Positions 11,317-22,751 are shown, numbered from the stretch's first letter. The stretch: 64,000 nt of DNA from Topomyia yanbarensis (GCF_030247195.1 NC_080671.1:410279335-410343334); one strand, 5' to 3'. Notes: generated from the letters alone by a model not told the origin. Numbers and translations are program-made.

Positions 11317-11610
11317 TTATAGGCACATTAGAAGATGTTCCCACAATGGGATGATCAGACTCCCACTCTTTAGTGTACAAGGAAACGTAGAAATTAGTCG
11401 TTGTCGGTGGCGTAGCGCTCTTTTGCATTTCTTATCGGAGCGTTCCTTAAAAGAATGTTTCATTTTGTCCCCACATAATTTATATGCGGGATATGTCGAG
11501 AGATCATGCGGAGTGTCTACACAGTAGGAAAACTTTTCGTGGTTCTCTCCGCATTTTCCACAACGTGCCTTGTTTCTACAATAAGTCGCTGCAGGCCCAA
11601 TTGGTTGCAA
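11317..11610 (-). pseudogene. Retrotransposon ORF1 zinc-knuckle fragment
   Basis: The minus-strand frame encodes a cysteine/histidine-rich stretch beginning ATYCRNKARCGKCGENH, then KFSYC and PAYKLCGDKMKHSFKERSDK. This resembles the paired CCHC zinc knuckles at the C-terminus of insect non-LTR retrotransposon ORF1 proteins, which bind element RNA or DNA. The spacing of the first knuckle (C-x2-C-x3-H-x5-C) deviates from the usual C-x2-C-x4-H-x4-C, so it is probably decayed. No N-terminal domain is present and no endonuclease follows. It lies inside copy A and is absent from the colinear copy B, so either B lost it or A gained it. Confidence 0.55.
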
Positions 11611-11859
11611 CGACGGCAGTTCTTGCCTCGCGGCACAAAAAGGCGAACCGGTAGACTAGCCCCGTCCAAAAGATCAAAGTTTGGAAGAGCAGATTCGGCA
11701 AAAGGTTCGAAATGAGGCTGATGGAAAATAAGTTGTTTTCTTATACACTGAAACCTCCATTTACGAACTCTTTTTTCACGTAATATTCGATTTACGTAAC
11801 TTTTTTTACGAACTAAATTCCAAATAATGAACTCTTTTTGGAAAGTTACTAATATATGT

Positions 11860-12010
11860 TGGATATTTTCGGAATGAGGTTGACGAGTGCATGACGGAAA
11901 TCGATGTCTTGAGCCATTTTGGAATCCAAGATGGCGACTTCCGGTTTAGATAAGTTCTCTATAATCTCAACAATATGGGTATTTTCGGAATGGGGTTGAC
12001 GAGTGCATGA
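11860..12010 (-). repeat. Minisatellite unit in inverted orientation
   Basis: Here the minisatellite phrases appear in reverse complement (CCAAGATGGCGACTTCCGG near 11927, CAATATGGGTATTTTCGGAA near 11970 and TTCGGAATGAGGTTGACGAG near 11869). From about 12030 on, the units run in the opposite orientation, so an inversion junction lies around 12010-12030 inside the element. Confidence 0.7.
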
Positions 12011-12029
12011 CAGAAATAGGACCCTTATT

Positions 12030-13170
12030 GTTCGTTATCAAGAATATTGCTCAACCGGAAATCGTCATTTTGGATTTCGAAAAGGTTCCAATTGTTCATT
12101 TTTAGCATCTACTTGTCAAGTCTGTTCCAAAAATACCCATATTGTTAGGGTTATCGAGAATATTGCTCAACCGGAAGTCGCCATCTTGGATTTTGAAAAG
12201 GTTCCAATTGTCCATTTTCAGCATCTACTTGTCAAGCCCGTTCCAAAAATACCTATATTGTTATATTGTTCCATCTTGGATTTCAAAACGGTTCCAATTG
12301 TCCATTTTCAGTATCTACTTGTCAAGCCCGTTCCAAAAATACTCATATTGTTAGAGTTATCGAGAATATTGCTCAACCGGAAGTCGCCATCTTGGATTTC
12401 AAAACGGTTCCAATTGTCCATTTTCAGTATCTACTTGTCAAGCCCGTACCAAAAATACCTTTATTGTTAGGGTTATCCAGAATATTGCTCAACCGGAAGT
12501 CGCCATCTTGGATTTTGAAAAGGTTCCAATTGTTCATTTTCAGCATCTACTTGTCAAGCCCGTACAAAAAATACCCATATTGTTAGGGTTATCGAGAATA
12601 TTGCTCAACCGGAAGTCGCCATCTTGGATTTAGAAAAGGTTCCAATTGTCAAAATATTCAGCATCTACTTGTCAAGCCCGTCCCAAAAATACCCATATTG
12701 TTAGGGTTATAGAGAATATTGCTCAACCGGAAGTCGCCATCTTGGATTTCGAAAAGGTTCCAATTGTTCATTTTCACCATCTACTTGTCAAGCCTGTTCC
12801 AAAAATACCCATATTGTTAGGGTTATCGAGAATATTGCTCAACCGGAAGTCGCCATCTTGGATTTTGAAAAGGTTCCAATTGTTCATTTTCAGCATCTAC
12901 TTGTCAAGCCCGTACAAAAAATACCCATATTGTTAGGGTTTTCGAGAATATTGCTCAACCGGAAGTCGCCATCTTGGATTTCGAAAAGGTTCCAATTGTC
13001 AAAATTTTCAGCATCTACTTGTCAAGCCCGTCCCAAAAATACCCATATTGTTAGGGTTATAGAGAATATTGCTCAACCGCAAGTCGCCATCTTGGATTTC
13101 GAAAAGGTTCCAATTGTTCATTTTCAGCATATACTGGACAAGCCCGTTCCAAAAATACCCATTATTGTTA
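12030..13170 (+). repeat. 116-118-bp minisatellite with higher-order structure
   Basis: The start phrase CAACCGGAAGTCGCCATCTT recurs at 12168, 12374, 12490, 12606, 12724, 12840, 12956 and, with one change, 13074. Spacings are 206 (one full plus one truncated unit), 116, 116, 118, 116, 116 and 118 bp. Units fall into subtypes, and three consecutive subtypes (12490, 12606, 12724) are repeated in the same order at 12840, 12956 and 13074, giving a 350-bp higher-order repeat. The array is stop-poor and produces spurious open frames. Confidence 0.92.
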
Positions 13171-13511
13171 ACCAAACCGGTTTGGTTCGTAAATGGAGGT
13201 TTCAGTGTACTCCTTGATTTTCCCTGAACGCAATTGCTTGCGAACCGGAATTTTCACCAGCCGAAGCAAAGAGTTCTTAAAGGAGTGAACCCCTTATTTC
13301 GCAATTAAGGCTCCTGACTACACCATCAATCTCTACTTCCCGGGTGGGTACATAAATCTCGCATATATCGATGATGTTAAATGTTATCTTTGTCCTCATT
13401 CAATTTTATCATGAATATATACCAAATTCATTACAGATACTTCTTGCATGTATCAGGCAACTAGCACTTGGGAAATTGGATTCTGAGATGATTATGACTT
13501 TAAAAAAAATA

Positions 13512-13705
13512 CACTGAAACTCAAAATTCAGTTTGGGCAAGGAAAAGTATTTTTCAAATAACTTTTTTTCCTTGAAAGTTCCCAAATTGAATTTTTGACG
13601 GTAGCTAGGGAACATAGTTACCTATCTTGGAACAAAATTTTATTCAAATCATGGATGTTTTTTTTGAAAATCGACCTTAAATTTGAAAATTGATTTGTTT
13701 CAGTG
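13512..13705. mobile_element. 194-bp hairpin MITE, copy A
   Basis: The left end CACTGAAAC after TA (13510-13511) and the right end GTTTCAGTG (13697-13705) are inverted repeats. The left half can also fold on itself (AATTCAGTTTGGG...CCCAAATTGAATT). The copy-B equivalent starts near 40529 and ends near 48533, and is the site into which the I-clade element inserted. Confidence 0.55.
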
Positions 13706-13880
13706 CAGGAGTCGATAAAGAATTTTTTAATATTTTTATTCAAAAATTGTCTTTCAAAAGACAGTTCAGATCATTTTTGGAAAAACAAAGTGGCTTTTTG
13801 TGACAAAGTTTTGATGTACAGAAAGTTTCATCAAAATCTGAGAGGTTGCTGCCAACTCTGAATACGATTTAGCGCGAAAT

Positions 13881-16680
13881 TCGTCTATAACATCTCTAGA
13901 AAAATCAATATTCCATTTTGCCGTACCATAAAGCTACTTTCTCCAGGTCTTCCACGAGCCTATCATATTGCACCAATTCACAAGTAGCTCAAATTGCAAA
14001 AAGTGTTGAAGGACATTCTGAACAATCCACCCATCTCTCGCATCATTGTGCCGGATTTGATTTACGACACTGCTAGAAATCATCTCCTATCAAGATTTAA
14101 TGTAGAATAAATAATCACTGATTAATCTTCGTCACCCGCCAACAAACGCCCGCAACGATCATTCGTTCCCGAATTCATCTCACTCGCGCCCGAGATCAGC
14201 CACACACTGATTATTTTTTAATTAATTAACTTGGCACGGAGCTGACTGCTGACGGAAGGGAAATTTATCATCCAGATATAATCGCGAATTCACTCATCCC
14301 CTAGGCTCTAATCACTTTGCGCGCTTTCCCATTCGGGAAGCAAGTATGGCCGGGCCGCCGCCGCCGCCGCGTACATCAGGAATCTTAACAATCAATTAGA
14401 TCAGTCAGCGCGATGGCGCTGCAGCTCCTTGGGGGCGGGGTGAGTGAGGCGGCAAGCAGACTTCAGCATGAATTATTCACGCTGATGACGAGGAATGCCC
14501 CGGTAGGAATAAATACCATAAATTCTGCCGGTTTTATGGTGGCATTTATCATTATTATCATCAGCATCGGCGAAAGTCGGCGAACGGTATAATGCAGCAA
14601 ACAGCAGCCCAATGCCTGTATGTAGGCGCCTAGCAGCTACGGGGTTGGTGCGGGTTCACGAAAGCAGGATGAAATGGTTGTTAGGGCTACGTGGCGTCCT
14701 TGGATGATGATTTTTTTCAGCAGTTGGATTTCATATTAAAAGTACGAATATATGATTTAGGAGCTCTGCTGGTTGCTCGTTTGCAGTTATTTTTTATGGT
14801 TTCGAGAGCGATTTCAATTATCTCTCTTTACTTGAGCGATGAATAGGGGTGCCGATTATGAGGCAAATGCACATAAAAATTATCTCCTCAAGCGCTTGAG
14901 TTCAGTGTTATCCGCATTCTTGTGTTCGGTATTCGGTGATATTACTTTAACCGAAATTTCCTCCGCACAATAAAAATATTCTTCAATGGTTACCTGAATG
15001 TAACTGAGGGTGAGGATTCTTAACTCCCCTTAAGCAAATTTGTATCCAGTGTTACTGACAAGTTAGTCTTCGAAACACGTCGCTGTGGCTATTTTCCACC
15101 TGTTTACAACCAGCACAGCACCGGATCTAAGTAATATGTATAACGCTAATTTATTTCCATGTTCGCAGAATACCGCAGAAGCTCTGCAGCGCCAACACGG
15201 CAGGGCTGCTGCTGAACCACTCGAACGTAATCGAGTGGTCCTCTCTGGCCTTTTGTTAGCTAGATAGGAACCCACTTCAACACCTCGACTGATATCCCGG
15301 CAGCAAGCGACGATGGGTAAGATAATATTTCACAGTCAATTTCAATAACGTCCAAAATTGTCTGTATCAGTAATTTGACAGCAAATTATGTGCCTTCTCA
15401 TGTTCGGTTTAGAAAAAGAAAAACGTGGACCACCCGCGCCATCAGCAGTTTTGTGTGCGGCGACGGAAAGCCGGCGAAACGTTCGGAGGAAGGCAATCAA
15501 GAAAACAACATCGTGAACTGGACTGACAGTAAGTGGCTACGGGAAATTATGAGCTCGATTCAATTAGTGGAACAGAGATCCGTTACTTCGATGGAAAATG
15601 TGATTTTTTTTCGCTTGGACGGAATTTAGATAACAAAGTCTTTGTAAAGAAAGCGATTCGATTGATTGCCTTTCCATGTGAAATTTAAAAACAACTAAAG
15701 TCCGGATCTCAATCGAACATTCACCTGTAACATTACGTCCTGTGGTTGCATTCATCATTCCGCTAGAGTTACCTGAAACCGACACAAAAGGAGAAAAAAA
15801 ACATGTGGTTAGTGTATCATTGTTTGTGCAAGGGTTACCGGCAAAACAAATGGTATCTCGATCCCAGATATATCACTTTGTATCGGAGGCAGAAGCCCGC
15901 ACCCGCCTACACTTAAATTAATAGGCTTCGGTTGTGTGGCCCCCAAAACCATACCGAACAACCGCAATAGTTTTCGGAGATTTGCTGCCCAATTCCACCC
16001 CATCCCCTCAAAAAAGGCCATATTTTTAAAGATTAATTGAGTTATCTTTATTGGTAATATGACCTATTTCCTCAAGCAATCCATTTCAGGATTTCTCCCC
16101 TCTACTAGGGATCTGGCCTTCCGGGGCGCCACATATACCCATTTGTCTTGGCGTGGCCGGCAGCAGAAGCAGCAGCAGCGTGCAGGAAGCAACTGTAATA
16201 TTTAGTGGCGCGATGGAGATACAGAGCAACAATACCACGAACGCGTATCGAAATGGTTTTTGGTTACTCGAATGAAGGCGGGGCGTGGGTGGACTCGGAA
16301 CTGTGGTAACCGGAACAGAATTGCACTTCTTTGGATTAGCTCTAGAAAGCTTGCTGGTTAGCTTGCGTGTGTATGTGGGTGTATGTTTGAACGAGCTTGA
16401 AAACAATTTCGATTTCCCTCGCCATCCAGTTGGTACCGGAACCACTCGCGTTGCAAAACAATCAAAGTAATATTGGTACAGCTTGATCAGATACGGAAAA
16501 AGTGTACTGCTTTCGCTTTGTCTGAAGCTGTTATACACGGAAGAGGATGGTGCTGCCGGAAGGTACATGTTGTTTTTCTCTATTATAAATTTAGTTGAGA
16601 TAATTTGTTGGCGAATTCGGGAACTAATGTAATGAACATGTTTTTAGAATTAGTTATTGTTAAGATCTTCTCAATAGAGC
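13881..16680. other. Mostly single-copy DNA, possible host regulatory or intronic sequence
   Basis: This stretch has no recognisable transposon ends and a less AT-biased composition. Around 14210-14600 it holds TTAATTAATTAA, CAATTAGA, GCCGCCGCCGCCGCCG and CATTTATCATTATTATCATC motifs, of the type seen in insect developmental enhancers and introns. The longest frame (minus, 16086-16568, 160 codons) shows no family motif and I do not call it a gene. A near-palindrome (CCACTCGAACGTAATCGAGTGG) lies near 15220. Confidence 0.35.
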
Positions 16681-16808
16681 AACTACTAAGATTTCCTAAA
16701 GTTAACCACAATGCGTCAGAAAATGACTAGTTTGGATAAAGACTAATTTATATCCAAACTAGTAATTTTCTAACATAATGTGGTAGATTGTAGCAAGCCT
16801 TAGTAGTT
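16681..16808. repeat. 128-bp imperfect hairpin
   Basis: Left arm 16681-16737 and right arm 16751-16808 are inverted repeats with a 13-nt loop. The innermost 14 bp (ACTAGTTTGGATA and neighbours) and outermost 10 bp (AACTACTAAG) pair almost perfectly, with small bulges between. It could be a fold-back MITE or, if transcribed, a small-RNA hairpin. No flanking target duplication is evident. Confidence 0.6.
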
Positions 16809-17880
16809 AAAAGAAATATGAATTCGTCTATCACCTCGCTCCGTACCCCATTCACTACTTAACGGAGTTTGGACTACCTAGCAACCAGTGCCGTGATGAT
16901 ATGATGTACACAGTGCAATCTAGTGGCGAAAATGAGAGTAAGTGGAAAAAATAGTTGAAAAATCCCTTACAAACTTCAAGCGCGTTTGTTCGGTAGGCAA
17001 ACTTGTCCAATTTGGTTCAAATTTAAAACAAACACACCTGATGGAGGATTGAGTGATTGGGTTTCCAAACATTCAATTCAGTCTTATATAGGTCTGGTTT
17101 ATTTCGCCGAAGTGAATATGATTTTAACAGTGGTAAAATAATATGAAGAATGGTTCGACATTTAGCGACATTTAGCGAATATCAATATTAAGGCTCGATG
17201 AAACAGGGATCTAAGATGATAAAATATTGAATCAATTTCCAAGGTTACCAGAACAAGTTGTGTTGATAATGAAGCAAAAATAATGACAAAATTCGAATTT
17301 GGGAAATTTTATTTTAGTGAGTGGTCCAACTGGAATTGTAGAGCTGGATTCTCGGACGGGCTCGCTGTCGAAATCGTTTACTACAATTACGGACGAGCCG
17401 GGAAATGTCAGCGCGCCGTTTCTCTGATTATGATGCTAAGTCGCAGAGAACATATATATAAGCTAGAACAAACTTTCCCGAAAAACCTGTGTAAACATTT
17501 AAATGAAAATTCGTTGAAAATCACCCTCGAATTCAGGTTTGCGCAAGCCACCATTGTATTCAAGTTTGCACACAAGCCCCATTTTGCGATTGCTGGCCGA
17601 TCGAAGCGCCGGCCAGTGGCAAGTTGCTACTAGCTGTTTTCCTTTCAAAGCTGCAGTTTTATTTCTTACACAAGTTGAAAGCTTTACTTGTATGTCAGTT
17701 CTCATTGGCTGAGTGTACGGTGCAGATGTGTGGAGCTGGAGATATCATGATCGCGCGGGAACGAGCGTTTATATTTTTGCGCCTGAGATCGCATTCATAA
17801 ATTTATACACCTTTGCTTCTACCGTTTTTCGATGTATCAGTGGGTGCTAGGCAAAATACATAGGTCAAAATTATCATAAA

Positions 17881-18320
17881 GTGAGTGTGAACAGCTGTTT
17901 ACGTATAAACATCGCCATGTTAGTCAAAATTATTTGCATTTTAAATTTTTTTATCGATCCAGAATGTTTTATCACCATTTGTTTCAATTTGAATAAAATT
18001 TCAGCTGGTGCTCATCGAACGCACTTGAATATTTATGGTGAGGCTACTCCGAGTAAAAGAACATATCGTAAGTGGTTTAAACGTTGTGGAAGTGGTGATT
18101 TTGATGTCGAGGGGAAGCATGGTGGTGAAAGAGAAAATATATTGAAATACGACGACTTGGAATAACTACTTGTAGAAGATTCGTGCCAAACGTTAGAAGA
18201 ACTAGCTTAATCATTGTGAGTGACTCAGCAAGTTATTTTGACACATCTTAAGGCTATGAGCATGATCAAGAAACAAGGAAATTGGGTTCCGTGCGATTTG
18301 AAACCGTGAGATATCGATCT
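17881..18320 (+). pseudogene. mariner transposase N-terminal fragment
   Basis: The plus-strand frame covers the DNA-binding region of a mariner transposase: AHRTHLNIYGEATPSKRTY, then KWFKRCGSGDFDVEGKHGG. After a stop codon at about 18163 it continues as LVEDSCQTLEELA, VTQQVILTHLKAMSMIKKQG and NWVPCDLKP. These phrases match the helix-turn-helix half of the mariner family (cut-and-paste enzymes acting at TA sites), including the conserved WVPHEL-type segment, here WVPCDL. At least four nonsense codons are present. The catalytic DD34D domain is missing: sequence recognisable as mariner ends near 18320, a little before R1-type retrotransposon sequence begins. The upstream part of the frame (17881-17990) is only weakly similar, and no terminal inverted repeat was found. 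An inactive relic. Confidence 0.8.
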
Positions 18321-18399
18321 CATATAGGAAGGTTATACAATCACTTTGAAAACCGTCGCACAAATCCCGGCCCGGGTTTTTGGAGTTTAACATGGGCGT

Positions 18400-20400
18400 A
18401 GTTGGAGGTGTTCAAAATCTCCACCCATTTAAACCTCTCTTAGATCACTCTCATTACATGCCCCTCAGACCACCACCCCATCCATCCCTCGTACCCCCTC
18501 CTACTCAACCACATCATCTTTATACCAATACTATATCACAAATAATATCAAATTAAGCTGGGGGAATGGTTGGTTCGTGGGTTTTTCACCCTCCTTACAC
18601 ACCCACCCCCGCATGCCATAAGTTAGCAGGAAGACAATATTGAACTAATGCTGATTAGGCTAACTCAGTATGGTATTTTATTTTGTCTCAAGTGTGTCAG
18701 CTTCGACACGAAGCTCATCAGGTTCGTGGCTGGCGAGCCATTGCTTTTTTTTATCGAGGGGGAAGGTATCTCCCTCAAATCTGGGACAAACGAGGATCAC
18801 ATGTTCCGGTGTTTCCTCGACGTTTATGCACTCCGTACAAAAGGGTGACAGAGCGTGTCCGAACCGATTTAGGTACTTACTTTTTAAAACAACCATGACC
18901 AGACAGGAACTGCGTCAGATAGAAGGTCACTACACCGTGCCTGCTATTTACCCAGGTCGAGAGAACCGCTATGAGTTTTAGAGTCCACCTTCCTTTTTCC
19001 GACGAGTCCTAATCATGCTGCCATTTGGCCATCGAGTCAGCTCTCATTGTTTTCCGTATTCCCATGGTTCCCCTCCGCTTACAGCATTCTTTATCTTCCA
19101 CTATGACGATGCCGATAGGGATCATTCCAGCGATAACGCAGACTGCCTCTGATGAGATAATCTTGTACGCGCTCGCGACCCGCATGGCCATGAGCCTGAA
19201 CGTACTACTCAGCTTTACTCGATTCCGCTGTGTCTCCAGCGCTGCAATCCAGACCGGGCCTCCGTACCTCAGTATCGACAATGATACGCTAGCCAGAAGA
19301 CGCCTTTTGCTGCTGCATGGTCCGGCGTTTTTCGGCATGATTCTGGCTAAAGCGTTTATAGCTTTGGCCGCCTTCTCGCAAGCATAGACGACGTGGATGT
19401 TGAAGTTTAGTTAGTCATCTATCATTACGCCCAGCTATTTCAGCGCCCGCTTCGAGACTATGACATGCTCTCTGACAGTGATTTCTGCTCGCTGCAGTAC
19501 TCTGCAGTTGGTGACCAATAGCGTCTCCATTTTGTGATGGGCTATCTGCAACTTCACTCCTTGCATTCAGTTTACAATCCTGTCGATCGCCCCTCTCGCC
19601 AACGTTTTCAGCTCTTCCGGCGTCTCTTCCAGTACCGATATTACAATGTAACCCGACGATCTCTACGCCCCTAGGCAGCTTATGTGTCAGCACGCCGTTA
19701 TACATCCCGTTCCAAAGCCCAGGATAGAGCGTTGCGGGACTCCCACCGTAATTCTAATCGTTTTTTGTTCCCCGTTTGTCTCATAGATCAGGACCCGATT
19801 CTGAAAATAATTCCTTAGAATTCTACACAGCTAGCTAGGAACACTCATTTTATGCAGTGATTCAGCGATGGCCAGCTTGCGCTATTGAGCGCATTTTTGA
19901 CGTCTATCGTTATCACGGCACAGTATCGATTTTCTCTTCTTTTCTTTTTCCGCGCCATATCGGCTCTCTCGATCACTGTCCGAATGGCGTCTACGTAGAC
20001 TTGCCCTTCCGAAATCCGAAATGATTTTTCGACAAAACTGTTATCGCTTTTAGTAAATATTGTCAATCCTCTCCAAGAGTTTCCCGAGCGCATCCAGCAG
20101 CATATTGGTCTATACGATGATGGATCCTCGGGGGGTTTACCTGGTTTAGGCAGTGGCACTAGCTTCTGTATCTTCCAGGGAAGTGGATCTCGTCTAGAAG
20201 CTTTTGAAACACTTTTCTGAACATATCCGGGAGTGTCTGGATTGCCGCTCTTAATGCGATGTTGGGGGTTCCATCTGGTCCGGGCGCTTTCTTCACTCTT
20301 AAGCCCTTTGCCAAGGCGATGAGCTCCTCATTGGAGACTTGTATCACTTCGGGATTGTCCCGCTCTACCTCGCCATACAGTGTAATCGGCCATATCATTA
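18400..20400 (-). pseudogene. R1-type non-LTR retrotransposon ORF2 relic
   Basis: Minus-strand remnants in order from 20398 downwards: a pre-RT/RT stretch with KKAPGPDGTPNIALRAAI; LPKPGKPPEDPSSYRPIC (about 20159-20100); a motif A-like VITIDVKNALNSASWPSL (about 19920-19865); a motif B-like GVPQRSILG (about 19760-19730); a post-RT stretch with SLSILRYGGPVW (19338-19009); and a C-terminal CCHC-like FCTECINVEETPEHVILVCP (near 18830-18780). In an active copy this protein nicks the target and reverse-transcribes its own RNA. Here several frameshifts and stops occur, the endonuclease is missing (5' truncation near 20400), and the catalytic Y/FADD motif cannot be found where expected (about 19655-19640). 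The fragment lies immediately downstream of the mariner relic. Family assignment rests on the APGPDG, SYRPIC and C-terminal CCHC phrases. Confidence 0.75.
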
Positions 20401-20639
20401 GGAAAAAAAAATTATAAGCCTCGGTCAGGATTCAAGAGGGTGGATGTTGTTGGCTCGAATCAAAACTCGTCGAATGTAAGCAAAGTTCATTCTGTGGTAT
20501 TTAACTGGCGCCCAGGTGGTGAAAACGTTGGTGTTCAACGGGGAAATGGAGCGTTGCCAGAAAATTCTTATATCCCAGATAGTTTTAGAAAATTTCCTGT
20601 AAGCATCTCGCCCTCTTCAGTGGCACCCGAATAGAAATA

Positions 20640-22748
20640 AATCTGAGAGTGTATAAGTCAAATTATACACTTTTCATTCCCGTTATAATTGTCATAAATT
20701 ATATAATTCGTTTACTATACAACGATTCAAAAATATAGAAGTATCTTACATAACAGTTTGTAGATTATACGAGGTAAAGTAACGATTATCGGAATGGAAA
20801 ATGTAAGATATTTTATAATTTAAATTTATCATTCGTTACTTATGTAGTATGTAATTATTATTCATTTTATAAGTATTGTATAATACGACGACTTCAAAAC
20901 CAGAACAGAAAAATTATCAACAACTATTAATGGATGATATATGTTATGGTTACGTTTACCGTTGTGACTGACGAATAATCGTTTATAATTAGCAGTACAA
21001 TTCCCCATTTATTTTAGATCACCTCATCAGAATATTTTGTTATTAAGGGTATACCATCAATGTATTAGTAATGTTCTTCTGAAACTCATAATACATATTT
21101 TATAATGGTTAATATACAAATATAATGTTTGCTACTGTAACTGCACATAAATTTTTTATACTATTACAACGTGTCTTCTTGTTTAATTATATAACTGAAG
21201 AATCAAAGTTAAACAATAATTTTTTATAACATGAACTATAATTTTTTATAATATAAACTAGCAAAAAATGTAAGAGACCGATTTGATATAATTGGCTTAA
21301 AGAAAACATAAGACACTATAATATTTTTATGATATTTGCCTGGGAATATAAAAGGTGTTAAAAGGACATTGTGTAAGAAATCTAAAGCTGATATAATGCT
21401 TAAAACCTGCATTTCGAGCAGGTATGTAAATCAATAAACGATTTACCAAACACGAATATTTTGTGTCAGGAATCTTTGGTTGTAGAGACCTTTTGCTATA
21501 CAGCAACACGTAAACTGATATTTTGGTGTTTGAAGTGAAATTTTGTTTTAAAGGCGTTGTTTGAAAAAGGCATCCTAACGTAGAACCAACATTTTCGAAT
21601 AATTTAGGCCAATTTGAAAATGGACGGAATATAAATGATATTCGACGTTATGGCGATGTTCGCTGACATCATATCGGTTTATTTTGTTTAAAAACTCTGG
21701 ACGATCTTGGATCAATATGCGGAAAAAATGTGTTTGGCTACATCGCAGCAATAGCTCAATTGGATAAAGCCGCAGTACCGTAGTGTCATCTTCGCTTCTT
21801 CTCTAGCAGGCGATATTCAATCAAATTAAACGCATCCTCTAAATTGATAGAATTGAAAAAAAATTGATTGAACAAGAACCAGTTCTGGTATGATTCAGCT
21901 ACGGTTTTAAAGATAAATATGAAGCTTGATTAATATAATTTGAGCGTGTATAAAAACCTGCTTTATCGACACAGAATTCGTCAATGTCGATAAAACATGT
22001 TTATATTATAGATCTGTCTCAATTATGTATCTTGAATTGCATTACAGAAGATCTAAACGTGCTTCAAATGAAGCAATAAAAAGAAAGGTAGCGTATACTA
22101 GTTTTTATTTTTGAAATAATAAAACAACACGCAAGGTGTTTGTTTCCATTCCAGTTTTGCTTGAACTTCCTATATAAAATACTACGCTGCTTAATATGCC
22201 CTACGGAATTTGAACAACTTTCAATAATAATGCTTGGAAACCTGGGATAAAAACTAATCGATGTTTTCTCTACGTCAGATGGCTTTATTTTTAGGTTGAC
22301 TACCAAAGTTCGCTTCAGTTTGACCTTTTTAAAACAGAAATCAATTCTGAAGCTGCTCTAACATAAACCTCCGCTCATCCACCAACATTTTGAAGCTGCA
22401 TACACGAATTGGTTCGTCTATGCAAAGCTTGCCATCACCACGGCTTACATATACTCGGCTAGCTCGTTAGAGTGTAAACATTTGACGAGCGCGCGTCATA
22501 GAAATCGTCGCCGAAAACAATTACATGAAATTCATACATTGTTTGCTGCTAACGAATGATAGACACCTGATAAATCACAAAGAAGCTATGCCGATGTCCA
22601 AAACCTTTGCTGTGAACAGAAAATTACGGTGGGATATGTTTTCTATGGCATGCAGCCGCATTCCTGATTTACGCTAATAATCACATAGATGCACTGATTA
22701 TCCACTGTGTCTAGTGTAATTATGGCTTAATTTGCGTAAAGAATCCAT
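20640..22748. other. Very AT-rich DNA, no gene seen
   Basis: From 20640 to 21350 the text is dominated by TATAATT/TTATAAAT-like words and is probably old repeat. A tRNA A-box-like string TAGCTCAATTGG at 21752-21763 has no B box downstream, so it is not called. No coding signal. Confidence 0.4.
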
Positions 22749-22751
22749 TGC

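Larger units (their letters stand above)
11746..13207. mobile_element. TA-flanked 1.46-kb element packed with minisatellite
   Basis: Perfect 23-bp terminal inverted repeats (11746-11768 and 13185-13207; CACTGAAACCTCCATTTACG plus AAC) are flanked by TA at 11744-11745 and 13208-13209. The homologous position in copy B (40232-40233) has a single TA and no insertion, which fixes the boundaries and the TA target duplication. TA duplication with CACTG/CAGTG-type ends suggests a Tc1/mariner-pogo type non-autonomous element; this is inference. No transposase is present; the interior is a 116-bp minisatellite. A lone related terminus lies at 24068-24094. Confidence 0.88.
11030..13880 (-). mobile_element. 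Retroelement-derived segment, copy A
   Basis: From 11030 to 11340, 11671 to 11745 and 13208 to 13880 this region is colinear with 39830-40642 plus 48440-48790 (copy B), with roughly 85-90% identity by eye. Copy A has its own insertion (11746-13207) and retains a zinc-knuckle coding stretch (11317-11610) that is missing from copy B. Copy B instead continues into an RTE-type reverse transcriptase relic. The coding remains are on the minus strand, so both copies are probably defective members of one retroelement-derived family. Confidence 0.65.

Noticed and set aside
12030..13170. CRISPR-like array
   Set aside because: Repeats are contiguous 116-118-bp units without spacers, in eukaryotic DNA.
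12003..13217. Several 70-155-codon ORFs with repeating LLVKPVPKIPILL-like text
   Set aside because: They arise from the stop-poor 116-118-bp minisatellite in more than one frame and share no protein family; the period is not a multiple of three.
15295..15330. ATG followed by GGTAAG, a possible 5' exon ending at a splice donor
   Set aside because: Attractive pattern, but no downstream exon or coding continuity could be found in the window.
16086..16568. 160-codon minus-strand ORF
   Set aside because: Long and in single-copy DNA, but no domain, biased composition and no splice or promoter support; probably chance.
21752..21763. tRNA A-box-like TAGCTCAATTGG
   Set aside because: No B box at the proper distance and no cloverleaf pairing.
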